Origin: Stenotrophomonas maltophilia
GTDB lineage: Bacteria > Pseudomonadota > Gammaproteobacteria > Xanthomonadales > Xanthomonadaceae
Direction: 5' to 3'
NCBI GenBank assembly: GCA_900113425.1
Contig: FOZF01000001.1
Span: 1,218,358-1,282,357 of the forward strand
Length of the DNA stretch: 64,000 bases
The notes under the pieces are model-generated. The model saw nothing but the letters and a program-made list of their open reading frames with translations. It made no database searches and had not been told where the DNA came from. The position numbers and the translations under genes are program-made. Numbering within the stretch: the stretch's first letter is position 1; every line of letters begins with the position of its first letter. This document shows positions 15,180-24,346 of the stretch, piece by piece.

Positions 15180-17099
15180 TCAGATCTCGACCTGTGCGCC
15201 CAACTCAACCAAGCGGTTGCCCGGAATCCGGAAGAAGCCCGTGGCCGGCGCAGCGTTGCGATGCATCAGCGCGAACAGCTTGTCGCGCCAGATCGGCATG
15301 CCGCGGTTGGCGGTGGCGACGATGGTCTCGCGGCTGGCGAAGAAGGTGGTGTCCATCGGATCGAAATAGATCCCGCCGTGGTCGCAGGAGCGCATCAGCG
15401 CCAACGGTACATCCGGCGTTTCCATGAAGCCGAAGCGGACATAGACCCGGTAGAACTCGTCGCCCACCGATTCGATCTTCAGCCGCTGCCCCTCCATCGC
15501 ATAGGGAATGGGCAGGGTTTTCACATGCAGGAAGACATTGCGCTCGTGCAGCACCTTGTTGTGCTTGAGGTTGTGCATCAGTGCATGCGGAGCCACGGTC
15601 GGGTCAGCGGTGAGGAACACCGCGGTACCCGGCACGCGCACCGGCGGCGCCAGCATCAGGCCCGGCAGGAAGGTGTCGATGCGGATACCGTCCTTGCGGA
15701 TCTCGTCGCGCAGCAGCTCGCGGCCACGGCGCCAGGTGCGCATCATGGTGAACAGGAAGATGCCCAGCACGACCGGGAACCAGGCGCCCTGCAGCAGCTT
15801 GGCACCATTGGCGATGACGAAGCCGACGTCGATGATGAAGAACACCACGCACAGCGGCAGGATCCAATGACGCGCCTTCGGCCACAGCGAGCGCGCGACC
15901 AGGGCCAGCAGCAGCGTATCGATCAGCATGGTGGCCGAGACCGAGATGCCATAGGCCACGGCCAGGTTCGACGAGCTGCGGAAGGCCAGCACCAGGCCGA
16001 TGACCATCACCGCGATGCCCCAGTTGATGCCCGGGATGTAGATCTGGCCGATGGTGTCGTGCGAAGTGTGCTTGATGCGCATGCGCGGGATGTAGCCGAG
16101 CTGCATGGCCTGGCGCGAGACCGAGAACGCGCCGGTGATCACCGACTGCGAGGCGATCACCGCCGCCATCGTGGCCAGGATGATCATCGGATACAGGGCC
16201 CAGTCGGGGACCGCTTCGAAGAAGGGATTCTTCACCGCTTCGGGGTGGTTCAGCACCAGCGCACCCTGCCCCAGGTAGTTCAGCACCAGGCACGGCAGCA
16301 CGAAGAAGTACCAGGCATGGCGGATGGGCTTGGCACCGAAGTGGCCCATGTCGGCATACAGGGCCTCGCCACCGGTTACAGCCAGCACCACGGCGCCGAG
16401 GATGAAGATGCCGTGCCAGCTGTGCTCCATGAAGAAGCGGATCGCCCACCACGGGTTGAATGCCTTCAGCACTTCCGGCGAATCGATGATGTTGTAGATG
16501 CCGATCGCCGCCAGCGAAATGAACCACACCGAGGTGATCGGGCCGAACGCCTTGCCGATCTTCTCTGTGCCGAAACGCTGCGCGGCGAACACCATCAGCA
16601 GGACCACCACGGTGATCGGCACGATGAACGCATGCAGGCCCGGTGCGGCCACCTCCAGGCCCTCGACGGCGCCAAGCACCGAGATCGCCGGGGTGATCAC
16701 GCCATCGCCGAAGAACAGCGACGCACCGAAGATGCCCAGGATGCCCACCACGTAGGCCGAGCGTGAGCCGTTGCGCAGCGTACGCTGGGTCAGCGCCATC
16801 AACGCCATGATGCCGCCCTCGCCATCGTTGTCGGCGCGCATGATGATGGTCACGTACTTCAGGGTGACCACGATGTTCAGCGCCCAGAACGCCAGCGACA
16901 GCACGCCGAGCACGGTGTCGTGGTCGCTGTTGAGCCCGTAGTGCGGCGAGAACGCCTCCTTCAGGGTGTACAGCGGGCTGGTACCGATGTCACCGAAGAC
17001 CACACCGATCGCGCCGATGACCAGCGCCAGTCCCCCGGCCGGGGGGGCGTGACCGTGTCCGCCAGGGGCGGCTGCGTGCGGGGTTTGACTGCTGGACAT
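15180..17099 (-). CDS. kup: Low-affinity potassium uptake protein Kup
   Basis: Kup is a proton-coupled K+ importer of the KUP/HAK/KT family. The 639-residue product starts at MSSSQTPHA, with an AGGAG site just upstream. A His/Gly/Pro-rich N-terminus precedes 12 predicted membrane helices. Conserved marks are [22 protein letters not shown] in helix 1, [13 protein letters not shown], and [19 protein letters not shown] cytoplasmic C-terminal domain of about 160 residues follows, with AVFLTADP...[18 protein letters not shown]. It sits between ruvA and ruvB, 49 bases after ruvA, a xanthomonad arrangement with no known functional reason. Confidence 0.97.
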   Translation of the reverse strand: MSSSQTPHAAAPGGHGHAPPAGGLALVIGAIGVVFGDIGTSPLYTLKEAFSPHYGLNSDHDTVLGVLSLAFWALNIVVTLKYVTIIMRADNDGEGGIMALMALTQRTLRNGSRSAYVVGILGIFGASLFFGDGVITPAISVLGAVEGLEVAAPGLHAFIVPITVVVLLMVFAAQRFGTEKIGKAFGPITSVWFISLAAIGIYNIIDSPEVLKAFNPWWAIRFFMEHSWHGIFILGAVVLAVTGGEALYADMGHFGAKPIRHAWYFFVLPCLVLNYLGQGALVLNHPEAVKNPFFEAVPDWALYPMIILATMAAVIASQSVITGAFSVSRQAMQLGYIPRMRIKHTSHDTIGQIYIPGINWGIAVMVIGLVLAFRSSSNLAVAYGISVSATMLIDTLLLALVARSLWPKARHWILPLCVVFFIIDVGFVIANGAKLLQGAWFPVVLGIFLFTMMRTWRRGRELLRDEIRKDGIRIDTFLPGLMLAPPVRVPGTAVFLTADPTVAPHALMHNLKHNKVLHERNVFLHVKTLPIPYAMEGQRLKIESVGDEFYRVYVRFGFMETPDVPLALMRSCDHGGIYFDPMDTTFFASRETIVATANRGMPIWRDKLFALMHRNAAPATGFFRIPGNRLVELGAQVEI

Positions 17100-17148
17100 G
17101 GGACTCCTGGCGAAGCTCAGGCGATGGGGGGGAGGAAAAGGACGCCGC

Positions 17149-17742
17149 TCAGCGCAGCGCCGACTGCAGGGCCTTGCGGATGACCGTGGCCACTTCGTCG
17201 CCTTCGTTGAAGGCATCACGGGCCATGCGGGCTGCTTCGGCCGGCTTGTAGCCCAGCTGCTGCAGCGCCACGGTGGCATCGGACAGCGGGTCGGCCGGGG
17301 CCGGACCACTGCCGGTCGGCAGCGCACCGCCGGCACCGAACTGGGCCGCACGGTCGCGCAGCTCCAGCACCATGCGCTCGGCGGTCTTCTTGCCGATGCC
17401 CGGGATGCGGGTCAGTGCCGTGATGTCGCCCGCCTGCACCATGCGTGCGAATTCCTCGACGCTGACAGCGGACAGCACGGCCAGCGCGATCTTCGCACCG
17501 ATGCCGCTGACCTTCTGCACATCGCGGAACAGCCGACGCTCGCCCTCGCGCAGGAAGCCGTACAGCGAGACGCTGTCTTCCTTCTGCGCGTAATGGGTGT
17601 ACAGCGTGACCTCGCGTCCGAGCTCGGGCAGGTCGTAGAAGGTGCTCATCGGCGCCTCCAGTTCGTAGCCCACTCCATTCACGTCCACCACCAGCCACGG
17701 CGGCGCCTTGTAGGCGACGATGCCGCGCAGTCGACCGATCAT
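17149..17742 (-). CDS. ruvA: Holliday junction-binding protein RuvA
   Basis: RuvA forms the tetramer that holds the junction and loads RuvB. The 197-residue product has the OB-fold domain I ([12 protein letters not shown] ... VNGVGYE) and the two helix-hairpin-helix motifs of domain II ([32 protein letters not shown]). After an acidic-loop linker comes domain III ([20 protein letters not shown]), which contacts RuvB. It follows ruvC by 13 bases. Confidence 0.97.
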   Translation of the reverse strand: MIGRLRGIVAYKAPPWLVVDVNGVGYELEAPMSTFYDLPELGREVTLYTHYAQKEDSVSLYGFLREGERRLFRDVQKVSGIGAKIALAVLSAVSVEEFARMVQAGDITALTRIPGIGKKTAERMVLELRDRAAQFGAGGALPTGSGPAPADPLSDATVALQQLGYKPAEAARMARDAFNEGDEVATVIRKALQSALR

Positions 17743-17755
17743 TGCGTGCAGCTCC

Positions 17756-18277
17756 TCATTTGCGACCCCACGCCTGGCGGGCGCTGAGCCCCAGGCGGTC
17801 GGCCGTCGCCCTTACGTGGGCGTGGGTGATCGCTACCGCCAACGCGTCGGCCGCGTCGGCCTGCAGCTTGGTTTTCAGGTTGAGCATGAGCCCGACCATG
17901 TGTTGAACCTGTTGCTTTTCAGCGCCACCACGGCCGACCACGGCCAGCTTGATCTCGCTGGCGGCGTATTCGTGCACCGGCAGGTCGCGCAGCACCACGG
18001 CCGAAATCGCTGCGCCGCGGGCCTGACCCAGCTTCAGCGCCGAATCGGGGTTGCGCGCCATGAACACCCGCTCGATCGCCACTTCCTGCGGCTGGTACTG
18101 CCGGCACAGATCGGCCAGGCCCAGTACCAGCAGCTTCATCCGCTGCGGGAAATCGTCGGCGCCCAGCAGCACAAGGGGCTGGTGATGGACGTGGCTGACG
18201 CGCCCTGTGGCATCGACGTCGATGATGCCAACCCCGGTCCGCTGTGAACCGGGGTCGATGCCGAGAATGCGGGTCAT
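17756..18277 (-). CDS. ruvC: Holliday junction resolvase RuvC
   Basis: RuvC is the endonuclease that cuts Holliday junctions symmetrically. The 173-residue product keeps all four catalytic acids: D8 ([10 protein letters not shown]), E69 (VAIERVF), and D141 and D144 ([12 protein letters not shown]). It is the first gene of the ruvC-ruvA-kup run, 105 bases downstream of yebC, and probably co-transcribed with it. Confidence 0.97.
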   Translation of the reverse strand: MTRILGIDPGSQRTGVGIIDVDATGRVSHVHHQPLVLLGADDFPQRMKLLVLGLADLCRQYQPQEVAIERVFMARNPDSALKLGQARGAAISAVVLRDLPVHEYAASEIKLAVVGRGGAEKQQVQHMVGLMLNLKTKLQADAADALAVAITHAHVRATADRLGLSARQAWGRK

Positions 18278-18382
18278 GCCGCGCTCCTGGCGGGGCGGAA
18301 CGGGAAGCGCTGGCAGGCGTATGGGCTCATGACTGTCCGCGGTGACCGTTCAACGGCCCGCGCCCAGGCCGTCGGTGACGGC

Positions 18383-19114
18383 TCAGGCGTAGGCGTCGGC
18401 GCCGAGTTCGGCGTTGGAATACACGTCCTGCACGTCGTCCAGGTCTTCCAGCATGTCCAGCAGCTTGCGGACCTGCAGGGCGGTTTCGCCCTCGACCTTG
18501 ATGTCGTTGTCGGCGCGGAAGGTGATCTCGGCGTGGTCGGCAAGGTGCCCCGCGGCGGTCATCGCCTCCTTCACCGCGTTGAATGCGTCAGGGCTGGTGA
18601 CCACGTCGATCGAGCCATCGTCCTGATAGACGACGATGTCATCGGCGCCCGCCTCGATGGCCGCTTCGGTGATCGCCTCCTCGTCGGCACCCGGGGCAAA
18701 GCTGAGCACGCCCAGGCGCTTGAACATGAAGGCCACCGAGCCCTCGGTACCCATGTTGCCGCCGCACTTGCTGAACGCATGGCGGACATCGGCCACGGTG
18801 CGCACGCGGTTGTCGGTCAGGCAGTCGACAATCACCGCCACACCGCCGGGCGCATAGCCCTCGTAGCGCACTTCCTCGTAGTCGACGCCTTCCAGCTCAC
18901 CGGTGGCCTTCTTGATGGCACGTTCGATCACGTCCTTGGACATGTTCACGGCCAGGCCCTTGTCCATCGCCACGCGCAGGCGCGGGTTGTTGTTGGGGTC
19001 GCCTCCACCGCCGCGCGCGGCCACGCCGATCTCGCGGATGATCTTGGTGAAAATCTTGCCGCGCTTCGCGTCGGACGCGTTCTTGCGGGCTTCGATGGAG
19101 GGGCCTCTACCCAT
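18383..19114 (-). CDS. yebC: YebC/PmpR family regulatory protein
   Basis: This conserved cytoplasmic protein is described as a DNA-binding regulator in some bacteria and, in recent work on the family, as a ribosome-associated factor easing proline-rich stalls. The 243-residue product has the family signature [23 protein letters not shown] near the N-terminus, then [12 protein letters not shown] and [19 protein letters not shown]. The length is standard. Its position before ruvC is conserved across proteobacteria. No special feature is seen here. Confidence 0.95.
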   Translation of the reverse strand: MGRGPSIEARKNASDAKRGKIFTKIIREIGVAARGGGGDPNNNPRLRVAMDKGLAVNMSKDVIERAIKKATGELEGVDYEEVRYEGYAPGGVAVIVDCLTDNRVRTVADVRHAFSKCGGNMGTEGSVAFMFKRLGVLSFAPGADEEAITEAAIEAGADDIVVYQDDGSIDVVTSPDAFNAVKEAMTAAGHLADHAEITFRADNDIKVEGETALQVRKLLDMLEDLDDVQDVYSNAELGADAYA

Positions 19115-19206
19115 GGGTGCTACCGTCTGGCTGCTTCAGGATCAAGGCGCGGATTCTACCTGATCGGGCGCTGCAACCGTGTCTAGAGCGGATGGACGCC
19201 GCTGCG

Positions 19207-19286
19207 CTCGCCGGGCATGGCCCGGCGCTACCGGGAAAAGCGCCGCAGGATCGTTACCGGGGTAGCGCCGGGCCATGCCCGGCGAG
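19207..19286. repeat. Head-to-head pair of SMAG palindromes
   Basis: Two canonical copies in opposite orientation (19207-19231 on the reverse strand, 19262-19286 on the forward strand) are separated by about 30 bases and can also pair with each other. They lie between the 3' end of the hydrolase gene and the yebC start. SMAG dimers of this kind are typical of the family. Confidence 0.85.
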
Positions 19287-19307
19287 CGGTGCTCATCGAC
19301 CGGGCGC

Positions 19308-19940
19308 CTACGCGGCCGCAGCGTCGCGGCTGTGATCGAACCGGCCGTGGCGCAGGAAGTGCGCGGTCTGCCGTGCAGCATCGGGCGAAACCACCAGGCC
19401 GCTGTGGCTGGTACGCACCACGCAATGATCGGCCAGACCCGGCAGGCGGGTTTCCGCCAGCGCCACCGTGCCGTCGGAGGCATCGTCGATCGCGCCAAGC
19501 AGGCTGCCCAGCCCATGCGGCACGGAACCGGCGATCAGGCCGACCGCGGCCGTGCCCTGCCAGTCGGGCAGGCCGTCAAGCAGCAGTTCGCTGCTGCGGC
19601 CCAGGGCCAGGCCCCAGCCATGCTCGGACAACGAACGCGCGGTACCGCTGCCACGCAGCGGCGAGCCAAGGCAGACCACGCGCTGTACCTGCAGCTGCGG
19701 TTGCCGGCGCAGTGCCTCCAGCGCCAGCAGCCCGCCAAGGCTGTGGCCGACCAGCGACAGCGGTCCGGCATCGGCCAGACGCTCCAACAGCTGAGGTACC
19801 GCTACATCCGGGCCGCCGAACACGGAGGAATAGCCAAAGGTCTGCACCCGGAACCCGCGCGCGCGCAGGCGCCACGCCAGCGGCCCTACCCAGGCGCGGG
19901 CGTTCCAGATGCCATGGAGCAGCAGTACGGGGGGTGTCAT
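19308..19940 (-). CDS. Lipase-like alpha/beta hydrolase
   Basis: The 210-residue product begins MTPPVLLLHGIWN, the oxyanion strand-loop (HG) of alpha/beta hydrolases. The nucleophile elbow GHSLGG near residue 68 fits GxSxG. The catalytic histidine is probably in VVRTSHSGLV near residue 180, and the acid in the GTVALAETRLPGL loop. The close relatives I recall are the small triacylglycerol-lipase-like / PGAP1-like cytoplasmic hydrolases. There is no signal peptide, so it is probably cytoplasmic. The substrate is unknown. It lies downstream of the acetyltransferase on the same strand. Confidence 0.8.
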   Translation of the reverse strand: MTPPVLLLHGIWNARAWVGPLAWRLRARGFRVQTFGYSSVFGGPDVAVPQLLERLADAGPLSLVGHSLGGLLALEALRRQPQLQVQRVVCLGSPLRGSGTARSLSEHGWGLALGRSSELLLDGLPDWQGTAAVGLIAGSVPHGLGSLLGAIDDASDGTVALAETRLPGLADHCVVRTSHSGLVVSPDAARQTAHFLRHGRFDHSRDAAAA

Positions 19941-20019
19941 GTGCAACAGCCTGGCGATCAGCGGGGCGGAAACGTGAGGTGATTGAACACAGGCCGGCAG
20001 AAAGCGGCGGTGAACGCGC

Positions 20020-20541
20020 TCAGGCCGTTCGCGGCGCGCGGCGCAGGATGAACTCCAGATCGTTGGTCTGGCCGACCGGGAACAGGTACTGCCCGGCCTT
20101 CTCGAAGCCGTAACGGGCATAGAAGCGCTGTGCGCCGAAGTTCTCCGACCACACGCCCAGCCACAGTGTCCTCGGGCCGTCGCGCTCCAGCCACGCCAGC
20201 GCGGTTTCCAGCAGGCGGCTGCCCCAGCCACAACTCTGCTGCGACTTGACCAGGTACAGGCGCTTGAGCTCGCCATCGCCTGCTTTCACGTCCGGATGGG
20301 GCAGGCCACAGGGGCCGGCGGCGGCATGGCCGACCGCCTCCCCTTCCCGCTCCAGCAACCACACGGCGTAATCCGGGTGAGCCAGGATCGTGCGCTGGCG
20401 CTCGACCGTGTAGGACTCCTGCAGGAAAGCCTGCAGGTCCTGCGGCGGATACAGGTGGCCGAAGGTCTCGGTGAACGTGCGTGCGGCCAGCGCCGACAAG
20501 GTCGGCGCGTCGTCCACGGTGGCGCGGCGGATCGAGTACAT
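20020..20541 (-). CDS. GNAT family N-acetyltransferase
   Basis: The 173-residue protein has the GNAT fold. IRRATVDDAPTLSALAARTFTETF is beta1-alpha1. ELKRLYLVKSQQSCGWGSRLLETALAWL is strand 4 plus the pyrophosphate loop (Q-x-C-G-W-G-S, a variant of Q/RxxGxG/A), and WLGVWSENFGAQRFYARYGFEKAG is strand 5 plus helix 4. It most resembles acetyltransferases acting on small amines or N-termini, but the substrate cannot be told. It starts 31 bases after the acidic-tail protein gene, so the run aspS - acidic protein - acetyltransferase may be one transcript. Confidence 0.88.
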   Translation of the reverse strand: MYSIRRATVDDAPTLSALAARTFTETFGHLYPPQDLQAFLQESYTVERQRTILAHPDYAVWLLEREGEAVGHAAAGPCGLPHPDVKAGDGELKRLYLVKSQQSCGWGSRLLETALAWLERDGPRTLWLGVWSENFGAQRFYARYGFEKAGQYLFPVGQTNDLEFILRRAPRTA

Positions 20542-20572
20542 GCAGGAAGTTGACGTCAGCGCGAAGGGCGGG

Positions 20573-20896
20573 TCAAGCCTTCTCAGGCGATTCCGCGTCT
20601 TCGTCTTCCTCGTCCTCTTCCTCGTACTCCTCTTCGTCCTCGTCCTCTTCTTCGCCTTCCTCGTCCTCGTCGTACTCTTCTTCCTCTTCGTCGTCTTCGT
20701 AATCCTCGACGCCGAAGTCTTCACCGTCCCAGCGGCCTTCGCCGTCGGCGACGAAGGTCAGGGCCATCGCCGCCGGGTTGGTACCGACGCGGACCAGCCA
20801 ACCACCGAACACGCGTGCCCGCTCGGTGACCAGGTTGGCCTCGGAGCCTTCATTGCCCAGCTTTTCCCACTCCAGCGAAAACGCAAACTCGGTCAT
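20573..20896 (-). CDS. Small protein with an extreme Asp/Glu tail
   Basis: The 107-residue product has two parts. Residues 1-58 look folded and beta-rich (FAFSLEWEKLGNEG ... GGWLVRVGTNPAAMALTFVAD). Residues 64-100 hold 33 acidic residues out of 37, broken only by three tyrosines and one glycine. The tail ends SPEKA. I recognise no family. The start is supported by its position 16 bases after aspS and by a GGAGATCC site. Long acidic tails occur in DNA mimics, chaperone or ribosome-binding factors and metal-binding proteins; nothing here decides between these. The coding is real rather than a repeat artefact, because mixed GAA/GAG/GAC codons keep the acidity. Confidence 0.75.
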   Translation of the reverse strand: MTEFAFSLEWEKLGNEGSEANLVTERARVFGGWLVRVGTNPAAMALTFVADGEGRWDGEDFGVEDYEDDEEEEEYDEDEEGEEEDEDEEEYEEEDEEDEDAESPEKA

Positions 20897-20912
20897 TGCC
20901 TGGATCTCCTGA

Positions 20913-22664
20913 TCAGTTTTTCTTGGGGCGAACCTGGATGTGCACTTCGGCCAGCTGCTCGTCGACGATCGGCGATGGTGCGTCGGTCATCAGATCCTGT
21001 GCACCGGTGGTCTTCGGGAACGGGATGACGTCGCGGATCGACTCGGTGCCGGCCATCAGCGCCGCGATGCGGTCGATGCCGAATGCGATGCCACCGTGCG
21101 GCGGCGCACCGTAGTTCAGCGCGTCGAGCAGGAAACCGAACTTGGCACGCGCCTCCTCGGCACCGATGCCGAGCAGCTCGAACACCGCACTCTGCATGTC
21201 CGGGCGATGGATACGGATCGAACCGCCGCCGATTTCATTGCCGTTGAGCACCATGTCGTAGCCGCGCGAGACCGCGGTACGGGCATTGGCGCGCAGGTCG
21301 GCGATATCGTCCACTGCCGGTGCGGTGAAGGGGTGATGCAGGGCGACATAGCGCTGCGCCTCGTCATCCCATTCGAACATCGGGAAATCGGTGACCCACA
21401 ACGGGCGCCAGCCATCGGCGACCAGCCCGAAGTCCTTGCCGGCCTTCAGGCGCAGTGCGCCCATGAAGTCGGAGACCTTGTTGTAACCACCGGCACCGAA
21501 GAACACGATGTCGCCCTTGCCGGCGCCGACGTGGGCCACCAGCGCGGCGAAGGCGTCTTCGCTGAAGAACTTCTGGATCGGCGAGCTGACCTCGCCGTTG
21601 TCGGCGATCTTGATGTAGGCCAGGCCCTTGGCGCCGTACTTGGCGGCATGCGCAGCGTACTCATCGATCTGCTTGCGGCTCAACGATGCGCCACCGGGGA
21701 TGCGCAGCGCAGCGACGCGGCCATCGGCGTCGTTGGCCGGGCCGGTGAACACCGGGAACTCACTGCCCTTGACCAGCTCGGCCACATCCACCAGTTCCAG
21801 CGCGATGCGCAGGTCCGGCTTGTCCGACCCATAGCGGCGCATCGCTTCGGCCCAGGTCATGCGCGGGAAGCTGGCATCCAGGTCGACGTCCACCACTTCC
21901 TTGAAGATGGCGCGGATCATCTCTTCGACGAAATCCTGCACGTCGCGCTCGCGCACGAAGGCGAATTCCATGTCCAGCTGGGTGAATTCCAGCTGGCGGT
22001 CGGCACGCAGCGCTTCATCGCGGAAGCAGCGCGCGATCTGGTAGTAACGGTCGAAGCCGGCCACCATCAGGATCTGCTTGAACAGCTGCGGGCTCTGCGG
22101 CAGCGCGTAGAACTCGCCTGGATGCATGCGCGCCGGCACCAGGAAGTCGCGCGCGCCTTCCGGGGTGGCCTTGGTCAGGATCGGGGTTTCGATGTCCTGG
22201 AAGCCACGCGCATCCAGGTGGCGGCGCAGCGCCTGCACCAGCTTGATGCGGGTGCGCTGCATGCGCTGCATTTCCGGGCGGCGCAGGTCCAGGTAGCGGT
22301 ACTTCAGGCGGGTATCCTCGCCCGGATTCTCGTGGGCGTGGAACGGCAGCGGCGCCGCCTTGTTCAGCACGGTAATGGCCGTGGCGATCACTTCCACCCT
22401 GCCGGTCGCCATCTTGTCGTTCACCGCGTGGCGGGCACGCACCACGCCTTCCACCTGCAGCACGTCCTCGTAGCCCAGGCTGGCCGCAACCGCGAACACT
22501 TCGGCGTTGTCGACCTCGACCGTCACCTGCACGATGCCTTCATGATCGCGCAGATCGATGAAGCAGACGCCGCCCTGGTTACGGGCCACGTCGGTCCAGC
22601 CGGCGAGGGTGACAGTCTGGCCAATCAGGGTCTCGTCGACCAGGCCGCAGAAGTGGGTACGCAT
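20913..22664 (-). CDS. aspS: Aspartate--tRNA ligase
   Basis: This class II synthetase charges tRNA-Asp. The 583-residue product starts at [18 protein letters not shown]; the longer frame lies in intergenic sequence. The N-terminal OB domain binds the anticodon ([21 protein letters not shown]). Motif 1 lies near [23 protein letters not shown], and motif 2 is [29 protein letters not shown] insertion domain is present as in bacterial enzymes, and motif 3 is [15 protein letters not shown]. Whether it is discriminating or also charges tRNA-Asn cannot be settled here, since gatCAB and asnS lie outside the window. Confidence 0.97.
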   Translation of the reverse strand: MRTHFCGLVDETLIGQTVTLAGWTDVARNQGGVCFIDLRDHEGIVQVTVEVDNAEVFAVAASLGYEDVLQVEGVVRARHAVNDKMATGRVEVIATAITVLNKAAPLPFHAHENPGEDTRLKYRYLDLRRPEMQRMQRTRIKLVQALRRHLDARGFQDIETPILTKATPEGARDFLVPARMHPGEFYALPQSPQLFKQILMVAGFDRYYQIARCFRDEALRADRQLEFTQLDMEFAFVRERDVQDFVEEMIRAIFKEVVDVDLDASFPRMTWAEAMRRYGSDKPDLRIALELVDVAELVKGSEFPVFTGPANDADGRVAALRIPGGASLSRKQIDEYAAHAAKYGAKGLAYIKIADNGEVSSPIQKFFSEDAFAALVAHVGAGKGDIVFFGAGGYNKVSDFMGALRLKAGKDFGLVADGWRPLWVTDFPMFEWDDEAQRYVALHHPFTAPAVDDIADLRANARTAVSRGYDMVLNGNEIGGGSIRIHRPDMQSAVFELLGIGAEEARAKFGFLLDALNYGAPPHGGIAFGIDRIAALMAGTESIRDVIPFPKTTGAQDLMTDAPSPIVDEQLAEVHIQVRPKKN

Positions 22665-22822
22665 GGGGGAAAGCTCCGCTGGAGAACGCCGGCACCCGAT
22701 GGGGCCGGAAAGCCCCGTATTCTGCGGCCGAGGCCCCGGCCGGGGCAAATGCGGGGCAGTCACACGGGCTTTATCCGCTCCGTCCTTATAGTCGCGCACC
22801 ACACACCGTATGGGGATTCGCC

Positions 22823-23557
22823 ATGAAAACGCTGTCCCTGGCCAGCCTGGCCGTCACCCTCAGCCTGGGCGCCCTCGCCGGGCTTACCCTCTCCCCCACC
22901 CCCGCCGCCGCGCAGAACGGCGTCATCCGCTGCGAAAGCCAGAACAACCGCGAACGGGTCTGCACTACCGGCTGGCGCAGCGCACAGCTGGTACGCCAGC
23001 TGTCCGGCTCGGCCTGCCAGGAAGGCCGTACCTGGGGCAGCCGCAACGGCAGCATCTGGGTCAACAACGGTTGCCGTGCCGAATTCGTCGAGGGCCGCGG
23101 CGGTTGGGGCGGTGGCAATGGCGGCTGGGGGGGCAACAACGGCAACACCATCCGCTGCGAGAGCCAGAACAACCGTGAACGCAGCTGTCCGGTCGGCTGG
23201 CGCAATGCCCGCCTGGTCCGCCAGTTGTCCGGCAGTCCCTGCCAGGAAGGCCGCACCTGGGGCGTGCGCAATGGCGCGGTGTGGGTCAGCAATGGCTGCC
23301 GCGCCGAGTTCGCTGAAGCCCGCGGTGGCTGGGGGGGCGGCAACGGCGGCTGGGGCGGCGGCAACAGCAATTACTCCATCACCTGCAGCAGCAACAACAA
23401 CCGCGTCCAGAACTGTGACTGGGACGAGCGCCAGGGCCGGCCGGTGCTGCAGCAGCAGTTGTCGGGCAGCGCCTGCCAGGAGGGCCGCAGCTGGGGCTAT
23501 GCGCGGGGCCAGGTCTGGGTGAGCAACGGCTGCCGGGCCCGCTTCGGCACGCGCTGA
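22823..23557 (+). CDS. Secreted triple-DUF3011 protein with Gly/Trp linkers
   Basis: The 244-residue product has a signal peptide (ending AAAQ). Three homologous repeats of about 55 residues follow, at roughly 35-90, 110-170 and 185-242. Each has I-R-C-E-S-Q-N-N-R-x-R-x-C ... V-R-Q-L-S-G-S-x-C-Q-E-G-R-x-W-G ... V-W-V-x-N-G-C-R-A-x-F, the DUF3011 pattern, with four cysteines probably forming two disulfides per repeat. The linkers are [12 protein letters not shown]-like. The third repeat is the most diverged ([18 protein letters not shown]). Such proteins are abundant in xanthomonads and of unknown role; carbohydrate or lectin-like binding has been suggested only by analogy. It is transcribed divergently from aspS. 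Confidence 0.85.
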   Translation: MKTLSLASLAVTLSLGALAGLTLSPTPAAAQNGVIRCESQNNRERVCTTGWRSAQLVRQLSGSACQEGRTWGSRNGSIWVNNGCRAEFVEGRGGWGGGNGGWGGNNGNTIRCESQNNRERSCPVGWRNARLVRQLSGSPCQEGRTWGVRNGAVWVSNGCRAEFAEARGGWGGGNGGWGGGNSNYSITCSSNNNRVQNCDWDERQGRPVLQQQLSGSACQEGRSWGYARGQVWVSNGCRARFGTR

Positions 23558-23650
23558 CGGGAGGATGAAACGAACCTGCGGGCGCACGGCGGCACCGTCG
23601 CTGCCGCGCTCGCCGGGGGTGGCCCGGCACCGCCAGGCACGATGGGAGCG

Positions 23651-24298
23651 CTACGGCGCGGTTGCCGGCGGGGCCTCGTCGCCCCACGGTGCCGGCGGCA
23701 ACGCCACCGGCTTGCTCAGATCGAACTGCACACGGAAGCGGCGGCCTTCGGGACGGGTCAGCTCGTAGACGAAGCGCTGGTCCGGCTCGATCTCCATCGC
23801 CCACACGTTGTGGGTGGACGCCAGCATGTCGGCGCGGCGGAACATGGCCACCGAATCGGCATCGGCCGGGAACTGCTGGCGTTCGGCGGTACCCGGCGGA
23901 CGGCTGTCGCCGCCATACAGGGTGATCGCATCGGGGCTGCCATCGGCATGCCGGTGATCGTGCTTGAGGCGCAGGCCGCTCTCGGTGCGGGTCAGGACCC
24001 AGGTCCGCGAGTGATCGTCGCCGACATGGAAGGGGATGCGCAGCTCATGCCCGGGATCGGCACAGCCACGCACGTGCATGACCAGCCGCTGCCCGGCGAA
24101 GGGGTCCTTGCCGGTCGGTGCAGGCGTGTCCTCCACCACTTTGCCCTCATACGCCTGGCCGCAGTGGGCGGCGATCGCAGCCATGAAGGCGTCAGCCGGG
24201 GCCGTCGCCAGGTCATGGGCGACCGTATGCGAGGGCTGTGAGCAGGCTGCGAGCGTGAGCAGGGCGACAGAAGCAGTGACGAGGGCAGGCAGTTTCAT
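23651..24298 (-). CDS. Envelope lipoprotein of unknown function
   Basis: The 215-residue product has a lipoprotein signal with lipobox LAAC (Cys 19; MKLPALVTASVALLTLAACS). The mature domain reads as beta-rich, with one further cysteine pair (AAHCGQAYEGKVV ... MHVRGCADPGHELRIPF). Conserved-looking blocks include WVLTRTESGLRLKHDHRHADG, DAITLYGGDSRPPG and WAMEIEPDQRFVYELTRPEGRRFRVQFDLSKP. Annotated relatives in xanthomonads are secreted or hypothetical proteins without function. It lies between the DUF3011 gene (convergent) and the antiporter gene. Confidence 0.75.
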   Translation of the reverse strand: MKLPALVTASVALLTLAACSQPSHTVAHDLATAPADAFMAAIAAHCGQAYEGKVVEDTPAPTGKDPFAGQRLVMHVRGCADPGHELRIPFHVGDDHSRTWVLTRTESGLRLKHDHRHADGSPDAITLYGGDSRPPGTAERQQFPADADSVAMFRRADMLASTHNVWAMEIEPDQRFVYELTRPEGRRFRVQFDLSKPVALPPAPWGDEAPPATAP

Positions 24299-24346
24299 GC
24301 CCCAACCCTAACGGCCATGGCCGGGCTGCGCAAACCACTGGCCCGT

